NCBI RefSeq assembly: GCF_002866825.1
Contig: NZ_PKUS01000007.1
Span: forward strand, 124,001 to 188,000
Length of the DNA: 64,000 bases
Direction of reading: 5' to 3'
From: Pseudohalioglobus lutimaris
Lineage (GTDB): Bacteria > Pseudomonadota > Gammaproteobacteria > Pseudomonadales > Halieaceae
Part shown: positions 1 through 9,583 of the stretch, piece by piece
How positions within the stretch are numbered: position 1 is the stretch's first letter
Layout: the number at the start of each line of letters is the position of its first letter
Notes under the pieces: model-generated
The model's input: the letters and a program-made list of their open reading frames with translations, nothing else
Databases searched by the model: none
Told to the model about the DNA's origin: nothing
Translations under genes and position numbers: made by a program

Positions 1-2
1 CG

Positions 3-338
3 GTTCGCGCTTCCCTGTGGCCGCGGGTCTACCCGGGCGATTCAGTGGCCAAGCTGGTGATTGATCGCGACCTGCCCTGGCTGGACCCGGCGTCGCAGCA
101 GGCCAGGGACGTAGAGCGGTTCCGCTGGTTCAGTAATGGCTATATCGCCAGGGACCCAATCTACGCCAACCGCATCATGGATATCCGCTACTCCCTGCTA
201 CCCAATGAAATTACGCCACTGTGGAGTATCGAGCTACAGCCAGACGCCGATGGCCGGGATCATGTCCACTATCGTACCCATCGCGGGTCTGGTTCAGACA
301 GCGTCTCGCTGCTCTGGGACATGCTGATCAGGCGCTGA
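3..338 (+). CDS. C-terminal part of a membrane-associated metal-dependent hydrolase-like protein (partial)
   Basis: The reading frame is open from base 3, with no stop before 338, so only the C-terminal about 111 residues of a longer protein are present and the start lies outside the window. The tail has a pattern I associate with the YdjM/LexA-binding inner-membrane hydrolase-like family (a WFSNGYIARDP segment, then RYSLLPNEI and a Trp-Ser-Ile-Glu-Leu strand). The catalytic part is not visible, so the assignment rests on this tail alone. It converges on the aminotransferase gene on the other strand, and the two ends overlap by 11 bases. Confidence 0.5.
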   Translation, partial: VRASLWPRVYPGDSVAKLVIDRDLPWLDPASQQARDVERFRWFSNGYIARDPIYANRIMDIRYSLLPNEITPLWSIELQPDADGRDHVHYRTHRGSGSDSVSLLWDMLIRR

Positions 339-1506
339 ACACAGCACTCGCCGCGTCCAGGGCAGCTCCCTTCTTTATGCTCGCACCCTGCCGGCTGAGC
401 ACGGCTTCCAATGCGGTAAGGCAGTAAACCACGTTGCGTTCGGTACTGGCGGAGCCCATAAGACCGATGCGCCATGTCTTGCCCGCAAGGGCACCCAGCC
501 CGGCACCGATTTCCAGGTCATAGTCGTTGAGCAGTGCAGCGCGCACAGCACCGTCATCCACGCCGGCCGGGATATTGACGGCATTGAGCTGCGGCAGGCG
601 ATGTTCGGCAGCCACCGCCATGCTCAGGCCCATGGCTTCCAGTCCGGCCACGAGGGCGCGATGGTTACGCAGGTGACGGGCGAAGGCTGCTTCCAGGCCT
701 TCTTCCTGCAGCATCACCAGTGACTCATGCAGCGCATACAGGTCATTCACCGGGGCGGTATGATGATAAGCGCGTTTGGCGCTGCCTCCCCAGTAGCCCA
801 TCACCAACTGCATGTCGAGGAACCAGCTCTGCACCTTGTGACTGCGGTTCTGGATGCGCTCCACTGCTCGCTGGCTGAAGGTGACGGGTGAAATGCCGGG
901 GATGCAGGACAGGCACTTCTGGGTTCCTGAATAGACCGCGTCCGCGCCCCATGCATCCACCTTCACTTCGATACCCGCCAGAGAGGTGACTGCATCAACG
1001 ATCGACAGCGCGCCGTTTTCCCGGGCCAGGGCGCAAAGGGCCTGGGCGTCGGAGCGAACCCCGGTGGATGTTTCCGCGTGCACGAAAGCCAGCAGGCTTG
1101 CCTGTGGGTGCTCCGCAAACGCAGCGCGCACCTTGTCAGTGCTCACCGGTTCGCCCCAGGCGTCCTCGACCATGACTGCGGTGCCGCCGCAGCGCTCCAC
1201 GTTTTCTTTCATGCGTCCACCGAAAACCCCGTTCTGGCAGACAATAACGGTGTCACCCGGAGAGACCAGGTTGACGAAGCAGGCTTCCATTCCAGCGGAC
1301 CCTGGCGCGGATATCGGCAGGGTCAGCGCATTTTCTGTCTGGAATGCGTACTGCAGCAGCTCCTTGATTTCGTCCATCAGTTGTACGAACAGGGGATCGA
1401 GGTGGCCGATGGTAGGGCGGGAGAGGGCGCCGAGGACCCGGGGTGAGACATCGGAGGGGCCTGGCCCCATCAGGGTGCGTTGCGGGGGGAAGAAACTGCT
1501 GGTCAT
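328..1506 (-). CDS. Class V PLP aminotransferase, alanine/serine-glyoxylate aminotransferase type
   Basis: 392 aa, the usual length of the AGXT family. It opens with the family signature MGPGPSDVSPRVL (residues 13-25). It has the cofactor-contacting HAETSTG (143-149), the Asp-Ala-Val-Thr-Ser segment at 171-175, and the PLP-binding lysine K197 in SGTQKCLS. The family moves the amino group of alanine or serine to glyoxylate, giving glycine; the exact donor cannot be read from sequence. The start at 1506 gives the canonical N-terminus. It is a single gene, convergent with the partial hydrolase and divergent from the acyl-CoA ligase across 189 bases. Confidence 0.85.
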   Translation of the reverse strand: MTSSFFPPQRTLMGPGPSDVSPRVLGALSRPTIGHLDPLFVQLMDEIKELLQYAFQTENALTLPISAPGSAGMEACFVNLVSPGDTVIVCQNGVFGGRMKENVERCGGTAVMVEDAWGEPVSTDKVRAAFAEHPQASLLAFVHAETSTGVRSDAQALCALARENGALSIVDAVTSLAGIEVKVDAWGADAVYSGTQKCLSCIPGISPVTFSQRAVERIQNRSHKVQSWFLDMQLVMGYWGGSAKRAYHHTAPVNDLYALHESLVMLQEEGLEAAFARHLRNHRALVAGLEAMGLSMAVAAEHRLPQLNAVNIPAGVDDGAVRAALLNDYDLEIGAGLGALAGKTWRIGLMGSASTERNVVYCLTALEAVLSRQGASIKKGAALDAASAVFSA

Positions 1507-1695
1507 GATCGATATCCGGGGGCTGGAAAATACAAGGCGCGAATGTATCAGGTTTTACGGCCGGGCTTAAGTCCGACGGATAAATACCGTTCATTGATCA
1601 GGTCTATGTGGCATTGCGAGCGGGGTAGTTGAGCCCGGGCAGAATCCATGGTTCACTTCCCGGTCGTAGTATATTAATTAAATAAGGATACGACC

Positions 1696-3228
1696 GTGAA
1701 TCGACCTGGAATTGAACCGAATTTCGCCGGTGTGATGTTGCGCCGTGCGGCCCTCAACCCCGAGCGCACAGCGCTGGTGTTTGAGGAGCGCGAACTGCTC
1801 TATAGCGAATTTGCCGATCGCGTGCGCAGACAGGCCCAGTTGCTGCGTGAGGCCGGCGTCTGCGTCGGGGACCGTGTAGGTTATCTGGGGTTTAATCATC
1901 CTGCACTGCTGGAGACGCTGTTTGCGGCACAGACACTTGGGGCCATTTTCGTCCCCTTGAACTTCCGCCTGACCGCGGAGGAACTGACTTTCATTATCAA
2001 CGATGCCGGTATCCATTCGCTGTTTGTCGACGATACCCTGCGTCCGGTGTTGGAGCCGGCGCGCGACAATCTTTGCTGCCGGGAGTTCTTCGCCTCCGAG
2101 AGCGAGGCCGACGGCTGGCGCCACCTGGACAGTGAGCGCGATGCGGCCCAGCCCATCACCAGCGTTGTATCCGTTGACCAACACGATATAGCGGTAATCA
2201 TGTATACCTCAGGCACCACCGGGCTGCCCAAGGGCGCCATGTTGACCCACGGGAACCTGATGTGGAACAACATCAATGCGAGTATGGCGTTCGGCGGCAC
2301 CCGGGATAATGTCATTCTTACCGCAGCGCCGCTGTTTCACATTGGCGGCCTCAACGTGATGACCCTGCATTCTTTCCACCTCGGCTCCAAGCTGGTATTG
2401 CTGCGTAACTTCGATGCAGTTCAGGCGCTGGAGAATTTCGAGCGCTACCAGGTGACGCATATGTTCGGTGCCCCGGCGATGTACCTGTTTATGTCCCAGC
2501 AGCCGCAGTTTGCCGATACTGACCTGAGCTCAGTGGAAACCCTTATTTGCGGGGCTGCGCCCGTTCCCGAGTCGTTGATTGAGCTCTACGGGGCTCGCGG
2601 CGTATCGTTCTGCCAGGGCTATGGCCTTACCGAGACGGCACCCTTCTCCGCATTCCTCACACCCGAGTTTGCAGTGAGTAAACTGGGTTCCGCTGGCCAG
2701 GCGCCTATTTTCAGCGACACCCGCATCGTCGATCCCGATAACCAACCCTTGCCTGCAGGGGAAAAGGGTGAGATCTGCCTCGCCGGCCCCAATATTATGA
2801 AGGGCTATTGGAACCGTCCCGACGCCACCGCTTCGGCGATCGACAGCGAGGGCTGGTTCCATTCCGGGGATATCGGCTACCTGGACGAAGACGGCTTCCT
2901 GTTTATCTGCGACCGCCTTAAGGACATGGTGATCTCAGGCGGAGAGAATGTGTACCCGGCCGAGGTCGAGGGCGTGCTCTACAAACACGACGCTATCGCC
3001 GAGGTGGCGGTGATTGGTATGCCGGATGAAAAGTGGGGAGAGGCGGTCACCGCAGTTGTCGCCCTGCACGAGGGTCGTTCGCTGACGCTTGAGGAATTGC
3101 GTGCATTTGCCGACCCGCACCTGGCACGTTACAAGCTGCCGCTGCGCCTGGAAATAGTCGATGCCCTGCCGCGTAACCCCGCCGGCAAGGTGCTCAAATT
3201 TGTGCTCAAGGAAGATATGTCCGGCTGA
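1696..3228 (+). CDS. AMP-forming acyl-CoA synthetase
   Basis: 510 aa member of the adenylate-forming (ANL) superfamily, which activates a carboxylic acid to an acyl-adenylate and then an acyl-CoA thioester. The P-loop-like motif YTSGTTGLPKGAM is at residues 170-182, the GYGLTE adenine-binding motif near 306-311, and the C-terminal hinge region contains DRLKDMVISGGENVYP. The catalytic lysine is K498 in NPAGKVLK. Start is GTG at 1696, preceded by AAGGA at 1684-1688. The sequence resembles long- or medium-chain fatty-acid and feruloyl-type ligases; the acid substrate is not determined. Confidence 0.85.
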   Translation: MNRPGIEPNFAGVMLRRAALNPERTALVFEERELLYSEFADRVRRQAQLLREAGVCVGDRVGYLGFNHPALLETLFAAQTLGAIFVPLNFRLTAEELTFIINDAGIHSLFVDDTLRPVLEPARDNLCCREFFASESEADGWRHLDSERDAAQPITSVVSVDQHDIAVIMYTSGTTGLPKGAMLTHGNLMWNNINASMAFGGTRDNVILTAAPLFHIGGLNVMTLHSFHLGSKLVLLRNFDAVQALENFERYQVTHMFGAPAMYLFMSQQPQFADTDLSSVETLICGAAPVPESLIELYGARGVSFCQGYGLTETAPFSAFLTPEFAVSKLGSAGQAPIFSDTRIVDPDNQPLPAGEKGEICLAGPNIMKGYWNRPDATASAIDSEGWFHSGDIGYLDEDGFLFICDRLKDMVISGGENVYPAEVEGVLYKHDAIAEVAVIGMPDEKWGEAVTAVVALHEGRSLTLEELRAFADPHLARYKLPLRLEIVDALPRNPAGKVLKFVLKEDMSG

Positions 3229-3285
3229 GGCATTGGTTTGGCGAGGCGCGTTGCCGCGCCCCGTCAACGTCCGGCCCGTTGCGGG

Positions 3286-5892
3286 TCAATCGTCCTTGCT
3301 CGCCTCCACGTGGGCCTGCGCCGCCGCAATGCGGGCGATAGGCACACGGAAGGGGCTACAGGATACGTAGTCCAGCCCGAGGTTGTGACAGAAGCGGATG
3401 GAGCGCGGGTCGCCGCCGTGTTCGCCACAAATCCCGTACTTGATTCCTTTTTTGACCCTGCGGCTTTCGGTGATTGCCATTTCCATAAGACGGCCTACCG
3501 CACGCTGGTCCAGGGTGACAAACGGATCCGCGTCCACCAGTTTTTTCTCGATATAGCTGGTGATGAACTTTCCCGCATCGTCACGTGAGAAACCGTAGGT
3601 CATCTGTGTGAGGTCGTTGGTACCAAAACTCATGAACTCCACCTCGGGTGCCAGGCGATCTGCCCCCAGCGTGGCCCGCGGCGTCTCCATCATCGTGCCC
3701 ACCTTATAAGGCACTGACACCAGTCTCTCGCGCAGTACTGCCTGTACCCCCCGGTCTATGATCTCGCTGATCAGGCGTATTTCGCGCACATTGACCACCA
3801 GTGGAATCATGATTTCCGGCTTGGGTTTGAAGCCCTGTTCCACTGCATCGGCCGCTGCACTCATAATCGCCCGCACCTGCATTTCGGTGATCTCCGGGTA
3901 GACGATGGACAGCCGGCAGCCGCGGAAGCCAAGCATGGGGTTGACCTCGGCCAGGTCCTCGGCGATTGCGCGGACTGTTTCCACGGGCTTGCCAACCGAC
4001 TTTGCCAGGGCCCGCATATCCTCCTCATCGTGGGGCAGGAATTCGTGCAGCGGTGGGTCGAGCAGGCGGATGGTCACCGGCAGGCCGTCCATCACCTTGA
4101 ATAACTCGAACATGTCGGCGCGCTGGAACTCGAGCAGCGCATCCAGGTACTTCTGCCGCTCTTCGCTGGATTCAGCGAGAATCATGGCGCGCATCTTCTC
4201 AATGCGGCTGGCTTCAAAGAACATGTGTTCTGTGCGGCACAGGCCGATGCCCTCGGCGCCCAGTTCCCTGGCCTTCGCCGCGTCTTCCGGTGTCTCGGCA
4301 TTGGCGCGAACTTTCAGGCGGCGGTGTTTGTCTGCCCAGGACAGCAGGGTCTGGAAGTCGTCGGATGAAGACGCTTCGGTTTTGGGTATGTCGCCAAGCA
4401 TGACTTCGCCAGAGGTGCCGTCGATGGTAATGGTGTCACCGCGGCGCATTACCACGCCTTCGTCAGTTTGCGCGGTGCCTTCTGCGTAATTGATGGTGAG
4501 GGTGCCGCAGGCGGTGATGGCGCAAACACCCATGCCGCGGGCAACCACGGCAGCGTGAGACGTCATGCCTCCCAGTTCGGTGAGTATGCCCGCCGCGACC
4601 TTCATGCCGTGTATATCTTCGGGAGTGGTCTCCCTGCGCACCAGGATAACGGAGCGGCCTTTGGCGGCAACCTCTTCTGCTTCCTCTGCGGAAAAGACGA
4701 TTTCACCGGTTGCACCGCCGGGGCTGGCGGGCAGGCCCGTGGCCACGATGTCTTTTTTGGCAGTGGGGTCAACGGTGGGATGCAGGAAGGCTTCAACGTG
4801 CTCGGGCGACACCCGCATCAGCGCTTCACTCTCGGTGATCATACCCTCACCAACCATCTCCACGGCGATCTTCACTGCTGCCCGACCGGTGCGCTTGCCG
4901 CTGCGTGTCTGCAGCATATAGAAGCGGCCTTCCTGTACCGTGAACTCCAGGTCCTGCATGTCACGATAGTGTTTTTCCAGTAGCGCCTGGGTTTTATATA
5001 ATTCCTCGTACACTTCCGGCTGGCGCTCGCGCAAGGCTTCTACCTCCAATGGCGTGCGTATGCCTGCTACCACGTCCTCGCCCGCAGCGTTGAACAGAAA
5101 TTCACCGAAGAATTGCTTCTCTCCCGTAGAGGGGTTGCGGGTGAAGGCGACGCCGGAACCGGAGTCCTCGCCGAAATTGCCGAATACCATGGCCTGTACG
5201 CTGACAGCTGTGCCCAGGGTGTCGGGGATGTTGTTCATCTCCCGGTAGATGATCGCCCTGGGGGTGTGCCAGGATTGGAACACGGCCTCCACGGCCATCT
5301 TCAACTGCTGGAACGGGTCCTCGGGAAAGTCGACCAGGGTCTTGTAAATAGCGATGATGGCCTGCCAGTCCTCGGCGCTCATCTCCACGTCCTGAACCTT
5401 GCCGTGGGTTGCCTTGTATTGTTCTATTTCATGCTCAAACTTTTCTCCGGGGATACCCATCACCACGTCGGCGAACATGGAAATGAACCGGCGGTAGCAG
5501 TCGTAGGCAAACCTTGGATTGTTGGTTTTCGCTGCCAGGCCCGCAGCGATCTCATCGTTCAGGCCGAGGTTGAGTATGGTGTTCATCATGCCGGGCATGG
5601 ACACCGGCGCACCTGAACGCACCGAGAACAGTAGCGGGTTTTCCGGGTCCCCAAAGCGGGCATCCATTTGCTTTTCAACCATATCCAGAGCGACGCGGTA
5701 TTCCTGCTCCAGCAGCCGGGGCAGTTTGTTGCCGGTCTGGAAATATTCCCTACAGGTGTCGGTGGTAATAATGAAACCAAATGGAACCGGTAGTCCCAGG
5801 GAGGTCATTTCACAGAGGTTGGCGCCCTTACCGCCCAGGAGTTCACGGTCATCCCTGTTGCCCTCGTTGAAAAGGTAGACTCTTTTAGCCAT
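3286..5892 (-). CDS. ppdK: Pyruvate, phosphate dikinase
   Basis: 868 aa, full length for the bacterial PPDK family. It interconverts pyruvate + ATP + Pi with PEP + AMP + PPi. N-terminal ATP-grasp domain begins MAKRVYLFNEGN...LLGGKGANLCEM. The phosphohistidine swivelling domain holds the catalytic H446 in GGMTSHAAVVARGMG, and the C-terminal TIM barrel contains FGTNDLTQMTYGFSRDD and YGICGEHGGDP. It stands alone, next to an LLM oxidoreductase on the same strand. No PPDK regulatory kinase/phosphorylase gene is seen nearby. Confidence 0.95.
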   Translation of the reverse strand: MAKRVYLFNEGNRDDRELLGGKGANLCEMTSLGLPVPFGFIITTDTCREYFQTGNKLPRLLEQEYRVALDMVEKQMDARFGDPENPLLFSVRSGAPVSMPGMMNTILNLGLNDEIAAGLAAKTNNPRFAYDCYRRFISMFADVVMGIPGEKFEHEIEQYKATHGKVQDVEMSAEDWQAIIAIYKTLVDFPEDPFQQLKMAVEAVFQSWHTPRAIIYREMNNIPDTLGTAVSVQAMVFGNFGEDSGSGVAFTRNPSTGEKQFFGEFLFNAAGEDVVAGIRTPLEVEALRERQPEVYEELYKTQALLEKHYRDMQDLEFTVQEGRFYMLQTRSGKRTGRAAVKIAVEMVGEGMITESEALMRVSPEHVEAFLHPTVDPTAKKDIVATGLPASPGGATGEIVFSAEEAEEVAAKGRSVILVRRETTPEDIHGMKVAAGILTELGGMTSHAAVVARGMGVCAITACGTLTINYAEGTAQTDEGVVMRRGDTITIDGTSGEVMLGDIPKTEASSSDDFQTLLSWADKHRRLKVRANAETPEDAAKARELGAEGIGLCRTEHMFFEASRIEKMRAMILAESSEERQKYLDALLEFQRADMFELFKVMDGLPVTIRLLDPPLHEFLPHDEEDMRALAKSVGKPVETVRAIAEDLAEVNPMLGFRGCRLSIVYPEITEMQVRAIMSAAADAVEQGFKPKPEIMIPLVVNVREIRLISEIIDRGVQAVLRERLVSVPYKVGTMMETPRATLGADRLAPEVEFMSFGTNDLTQMTYGFSRDDAGKFITSYIEKKLVDADPFVTLDQRAVGRLMEMAITESRRVKKGIKYGICGEHGGDPRSIRFCHNLGLDYVSCSPFRVPIARIAAAQAHVEASKDD

Positions 5893-5985
5893 GTCATTGT
5901 CTCGCGGTGCTAGTGTGTTGTTTTGGTTGGTGGCGCAGTATACGTTACTTCAACGCCTGGCGAAGAGCTTGTCGTGGGCGCAGCT

Positions 5986-6873
5986 TCAGCCTCTGGTTTC
6001 CAGCAGTTCGGCCAGCCTGTGAATTTCCGCCAGTTCGGCGGTGGCGGGGACCAGGAATACCTCCTCGCATCCGGCGGCCTCGGCGTTGTCCAGGCCTTGC
6101 AGCAGTGCGTCTGCTGAGCTGCGGTGCACGCTCTCTGCCATCATTTTAGCAATCTCCGGTCCGGCAATAGCCAGGTATTCGTAGACGTAGTCGTAGAGCT
6201 TGCTCTGGCCGTCGTCTGCGAGGGTGTACCAGAAGCCGCCCAGCCGATAGGGAGCAGTATCACGGTCGGCCCGGGCCCAGGCGGCATCGGCCATGTCAAA
6301 GCTGCGCTGCAGTTCCTCGCGCTCGCCGTTGCCTGACCAGGCGTACAGGCCGTCTGCCCACTGGGCGCAGCGCTCAATGCTCTTGGGCCCCATGGCACCA
6401 GCCAGCAAAGCAGGCGCCTTTGGCCAGGTCGGAGTGGGGCCGATAGGGCCACCTCCGACAACAATTTCTTCTCCATTCCACACCTGGTGCATTTGTGCCA
6501 CCTGCTTGTCCATACGGCCATAGCGACCGACGAAGCGCGCGCCCACTGCTGCATAATCCAGTTCCCTGCCACCATAGCCCACGACGACCTTGTTGACCCT
6601 GCCACCGGAAAGAATGTCCAGTGTCGCGATCTCCTTGGCCACGCGGGTCGCGTTATGCATCGGCAGCACATAAAGCGTTGGGGTAAGTTCCACACGCTGT
6701 GTGGCCATAGCCGCCGCAGAAAGAACAACGCGCATGTCATAGGTGGGCCCGTGTACCCGTTCCCCACAGGAAATAGCGTGAAAGGGGCCTTCATCTACTG
6801 CCTTGAACCAGGCCAGGTAGTCTTCCCGGTTGAGTCCGGCCTTCATATAGGGAAGGCACACGCCAATCTTCAT
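5986..6873 (-). CDS. LLM-class flavin-dependent oxidoreductase
   Basis: 295 aa, luciferase-like TIM-barrel monooxygenase family using FMN or F420. The N-terminus MKIGVCLPYMKAGL is the typical first strand. The segment LTPTLYVLPMHNATRVAKEIATLD followed by SGGRV is the family core motif, and VGYGGRELDY follows. Substrate and cofactor cannot be decided from sequence. It ends 94 bases upstream of ppdK on the same strand, so the two might be cotranscribed, although their functions are not obviously related. Confidence 0.8.
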   Translation of the reverse strand: MKIGVCLPYMKAGLNREDYLAWFKAVDEGPFHAISCGERVHGPTYDMRVVLSAAAMATQRVELTPTLYVLPMHNATRVAKEIATLDILSGGRVNKVVVGYGGRELDYAAVGARFVGRYGRMDKQVAQMHQVWNGEEIVVGGGPIGPTPTWPKAPALLAGAMGPKSIERCAQWADGLYAWSGNGEREELQRSFDMADAAWARADRDTAPYRLGGFWYTLADDGQSKLYDYVYEYLAIAGPEIAKMMAESVHRSSADALLQGLDNAEAAGCEEVFLVPATAELAEIHRLAELLETRG

Positions 6874-7026
6874 GAATTTTGTCCCCGCGCTGTGTCGTTG
6901 ATCAGGTCTTACCAGTTTAACTCAGAATGAACCCTGCACCCGGCCTCACTGGACGATGCTTAGTGGAATGTGAAGTTTTGTAAGTGCGCACGCAACAGGA
7001 CCTGTGTGGGGTAAACTATCGCCACT

Positions 7027-7734
7027 ATGTTGCGCATCCTACCTAATCCGTCGTCATTATATACGCTGTTCTGCCTTCTTTTACTCGCTGGTTGTACCTC
7101 AGGGTCCCCGCCACCGCAATCCGTTGTCCGCAGCGTGCAGGCTGTCGATTTTTCCGGTGCGTGGGAGGTGGATTACAGCCAGAGTGAGAATGTGCGCGAG
7201 GCTTTCGACGTACTGATTCGCGAGCTGCAGCGCCAGGCAGAGCGCCAGGCCCGCAGTATGTCACAGGGCGGGGGTACCCTGTCGACCAGTGGGGTAGGGA
7301 TCGGCAATGGTGCCAGCATCTACGCGCTTGCGCGCATGGCGGAGATTGTCACTGAACCGCAGTTGCTGGATATCGAGCAGAGCGAGCACCATATCAGCGT
7401 AAAACGTGACGGCAGCTTTGCCCTGAGTTGTGAATTCCACAATGGTGGATTTGATAGCCGGGAGTCAGTCCTGGGTAATGAGATCTGCGGCTGGGACGGC
7501 CATCAGCTTCTATTCCAGGTTTACCTGCCCGACGGCCTGACGATATACCACCGTTTCACCCTGGGACCAGACGGCGAACGGATCAATATTGCCACCACAC
7601 TGCGCTCGGATCAGGTCGCGTCGCCATTCGCGCTGGATCGCGTGTATCGGCGCTATGACCCCAATGCCAGTGGAATACGCTGCAAGCAGACCCTGAGTAA
7701 GGGTCGCGTCTGCACGACGGAGCGTCCGCGATGA
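7027..7734 (+). CDS. Putative lipoprotein of unknown function
   Basis: 235 aa. The N-terminus has a short basic start, a hydrophobic stretch (YTLFCLLLL) and the lipobox LLAGC at about residues 21-25, so it is predicted to be lipidated and anchored in the envelope. The mature part begins with a Pro/Ser-rich linker and then FSGAWEVDYSQSE, a beta-rich start seen in several uncharacterised envelope proteins. Its stop overlaps the next gene's start (7731), so the two are translationally coupled and probably act together. I do not recognise a specific family. Confidence 0.7.
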   Translation: MLRILPNPSSLYTLFCLLLLAGCTSGSPPPQSVVRSVQAVDFSGAWEVDYSQSENVREAFDVLIRELQRQAERQARSMSQGGGTLSTSGVGIGNGASIYALARMAEIVTEPQLLDIEQSEHHISVKRDGSFALSCEFHNGGFDSRESVLGNEICGWDGHQLLFQVYLPDGLTIYHRFTLGPDGERINIATTLRSDQVASPFALDRVYRRYDPNASGIRCKQTLSKGRVCTTERPR

Positions 7735-8816
7735 GTTGGAGATTACTGGCCGGTGCAATCACCCTGAGTCTGCTGCTGGTGCACCCGGTACTGGCTCAGG
7801 ACGCAGCGCTACTGGATGTCGGGGTGGTAATTTTCGATCCGGGTGTGGCGGAGGATGTCGCCGTTCCTGCAGCCGCGGGCGTGTTTCCCGAGATTCGTCG
7901 AGCGGAGTCCCGCTATCTCCCGGTGAGTCTGCGACGCCTGCTGGAGGACACCGGGGAGTGGGGTGTGGTGCGCGTCCTGCCCCACGGCGGTAGTCTCTCT
8001 GAAGTGTTGGTCGAGGCCCGTATCCTGGAGTCCACCGGCCAGAGCCAGCGGCTTGATGTTGTCGTCACCGATGCCACCGGGCGCGTCTGGCTGCAGCGCG
8101 AGTACCAGGACCAGGCGCAGGCCTCGGACTATCCAGTGCCGGCGGGGTCGCATCCCTTTATCGATCTCTATCGCGAGCTTGCCGCTGACCTGCTTGCTGC
8201 CCGACAGGGACTGACAGCGCAGCGCCTGCGGGACATCCGCCGGGTGGCGCTTATGCGTTATGCCGCGGATCTTTCGCCCGAGGCATTCGCCAGCTATCTT
8301 TCGGCCGGTGGTGCCCAGCCCTACCAGCTACAACGCCTGCCCGCTCGAGACGACCCGATGATCGAACGCGTCATGCGCATTCGTAACCAGGAGTACCTGT
8401 TCATCGACAACGTGGACGAGCAGTACGGCCGCCTGCACGATGAGATGGCGCCGACCTACGCGCTCTGGCTTCAGTATGACCGGGAGCAGTCGTTGTTCAC
8501 CTCGGACTATACGCAACGCGCAGCCGGCCGGGAGAAGCAGGGGAAGCGCGGTAGTTTCGCGGCAATGCAGCAGAACTACTATGCTTATCGCAGCTATCGC
8601 TTGCAGCAGCAGGGTCTTGAGGAGTTGGCGACCGGGTTTAATAATGAAACGGCACCTACGCTGTTAGAAACGCAGGGCAGGGTATTTCGCCTGACTGGCA
8701 CTCTGGATAATCAGTATGCCGAGTGGCGGGGCATCCTGCGTGAAATTTTTGCCCTGGAAATGGGGCTGCCGGCAGCCGGGGAGTCAATCAATGACTTCGC
8801 GACACCGCCACAATAG
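7731..8816 (+). CDS. Exported protein of unknown function, coupled to the lipoprotein
   Basis: 361 aa with a classical cleavable signal peptide (residues 1-22, LLAGAITLSLLLVHPVLAQ). The mature protein starts with a predicted beta-strand domain (LLDVGVVIFDPGV), followed by a long charged helical region rich in Arg, Gln and Tyr (FAAMQQNYYAYRSYRLQQQ). It overlaps the upstream lipoprotein gene by four bases and precedes the HTH gene by 14 bases, forming one likely transcription unit. No family is recognised. The early domain resembles proteins that combine a GNA1162/LpoB-like fold, but that is speculation. Confidence 0.7.
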   Translation: MSWRLLAGAITLSLLLVHPVLAQDAALLDVGVVIFDPGVAEDVAVPAAAGVFPEIRRAESRYLPVSLRRLLEDTGEWGVVRVLPHGGSLSEVLVEARILESTGQSQRLDVVVTDATGRVWLQREYQDQAQASDYPVPAGSHPFIDLYRELAADLLAARQGLTAQRLRDIRRVALMRYAADLSPEAFASYLSAGGAQPYQLQRLPARDDPMIERVMRIRNQEYLFIDNVDEQYGRLHDEMAPTYALWLQYDREQSLFTSDYTQRAAGREKQGKRGSFAAMQQNYYAYRSYRLQQQGLEELATGFNNETAPTLLETQGRVFRLTGTLDNQYAEWRGILREIFALEMGLPAAGESINDFATPPQ

Positions 8817-8830
8817 GCTATCCTAACGTT

Positions 8831-9583
8831 ATGGCTAAAGACGATACTGATCATGATTCGCTGCTTCACTCCCTGCGCCGGCTGACGGGCCAGGTGGCGG
8901 GCAGTACCTTTGAACTGGCGCGCAACACTGCCGCCATGACGGCGATGTTCGGGGAAACCTGGCTGCGCACCACAGTACTCAATCAACTGGAACCAGAGCG
9001 CATGGAGGCAATGGCCGAGGCCGGGCACTTCCTGCGCGACGCCAGGGAAACAGCCGGCCTGTCCATCAAGGAACTCGCGGAGAGCCTGGGTGTTTCGGAC
9101 AATACGGTGCTGGAGGATATCGAGCGGGGGCAGACCATTATGCCCCTGGAGACGATGTTGCGCGCCGCATCCTTGCTGGCACGTCACGATCCCATTCCCT
9201 TTCTGATCAAGTTCATGCGCACCTACAATCCGGCACTGGAGCAGACACTGGAACAGCTGGGTGTGCTTACCATTCCCAAGCACTACGAGCGTGAACGGCG
9301 TTTTGTGAATCTCTACCGGCAGCACGATGTTTTGCGGTCGTTCACTGACGATGAATACGCGCGTTTCATCAAGTACATGGAGAGTTCGTGTAACCTGGTG
9401 CTCGATGTAATGGCCAAGGAAAAAGCGGCTAATGAGCCCCGCCGCTCGGCGGCACGCAGTACTGCCGGCAGCAAAAAAACCACCTCGGGCCGTAAACCCG
9501 CTGCGAAAAAGACCGCAGCCGCCGCAAAGAAACCCGCTCCCAAGCGCAAGCGCGCTCCCACCGGCAAGCGTAAGAAGGTTTGA
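8831..9583 (+). CDS. XRE-type helix-turn-helix protein with a lysine/alanine/proline-rich histone-H1-like tail
   Basis: 250 aa. Residues 68-116 form an XRE-like HTH (LRDARETAGLSIKELAESLG...). A helical middle section follows to about 195, and residues 203-250 are a strongly basic, low-complexity tail of repeated Lys-Lys, Ala-Ala-Lys and Lys-Pro units like those of histone H1 or AlgP-type bacterial proteins. The fusion implies a sequence-reading domain attached to a non-specific DNA-coating tail. Its stop codon overlaps the TTG start of rlmKL. Target genes are unknown. Confidence 0.75.
   Translation: MAKDDTDHDSLLHSLRRLTGQVAGSTFELARNTAAMTAMFGETWLRTTVLNQLEPERMEAMAEAGHFLRDARETAGLSIKELAESLGVSDNTVLEDIERGQTIMPLETMLRAASLLARHDPIPFLIKFMRTYNPALEQTLEQLGVLTIPKHYERERRFVNLYRQHDVLRSFTDDEYARFIKYMESSCNLVLDVMAKEKAANEPRRSAARSTAGSKKTTSGRKPAAKKTAAAAKKPAPKRKRAPTGKRKKV

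Noticed and set aside
3245-3260. GGCGCG-TTGC-CGCGCC hairpin after the acyl-CoA synthetase
   Set aside because: Stem is clear but there is no T-run, so termination cannot be claimed.
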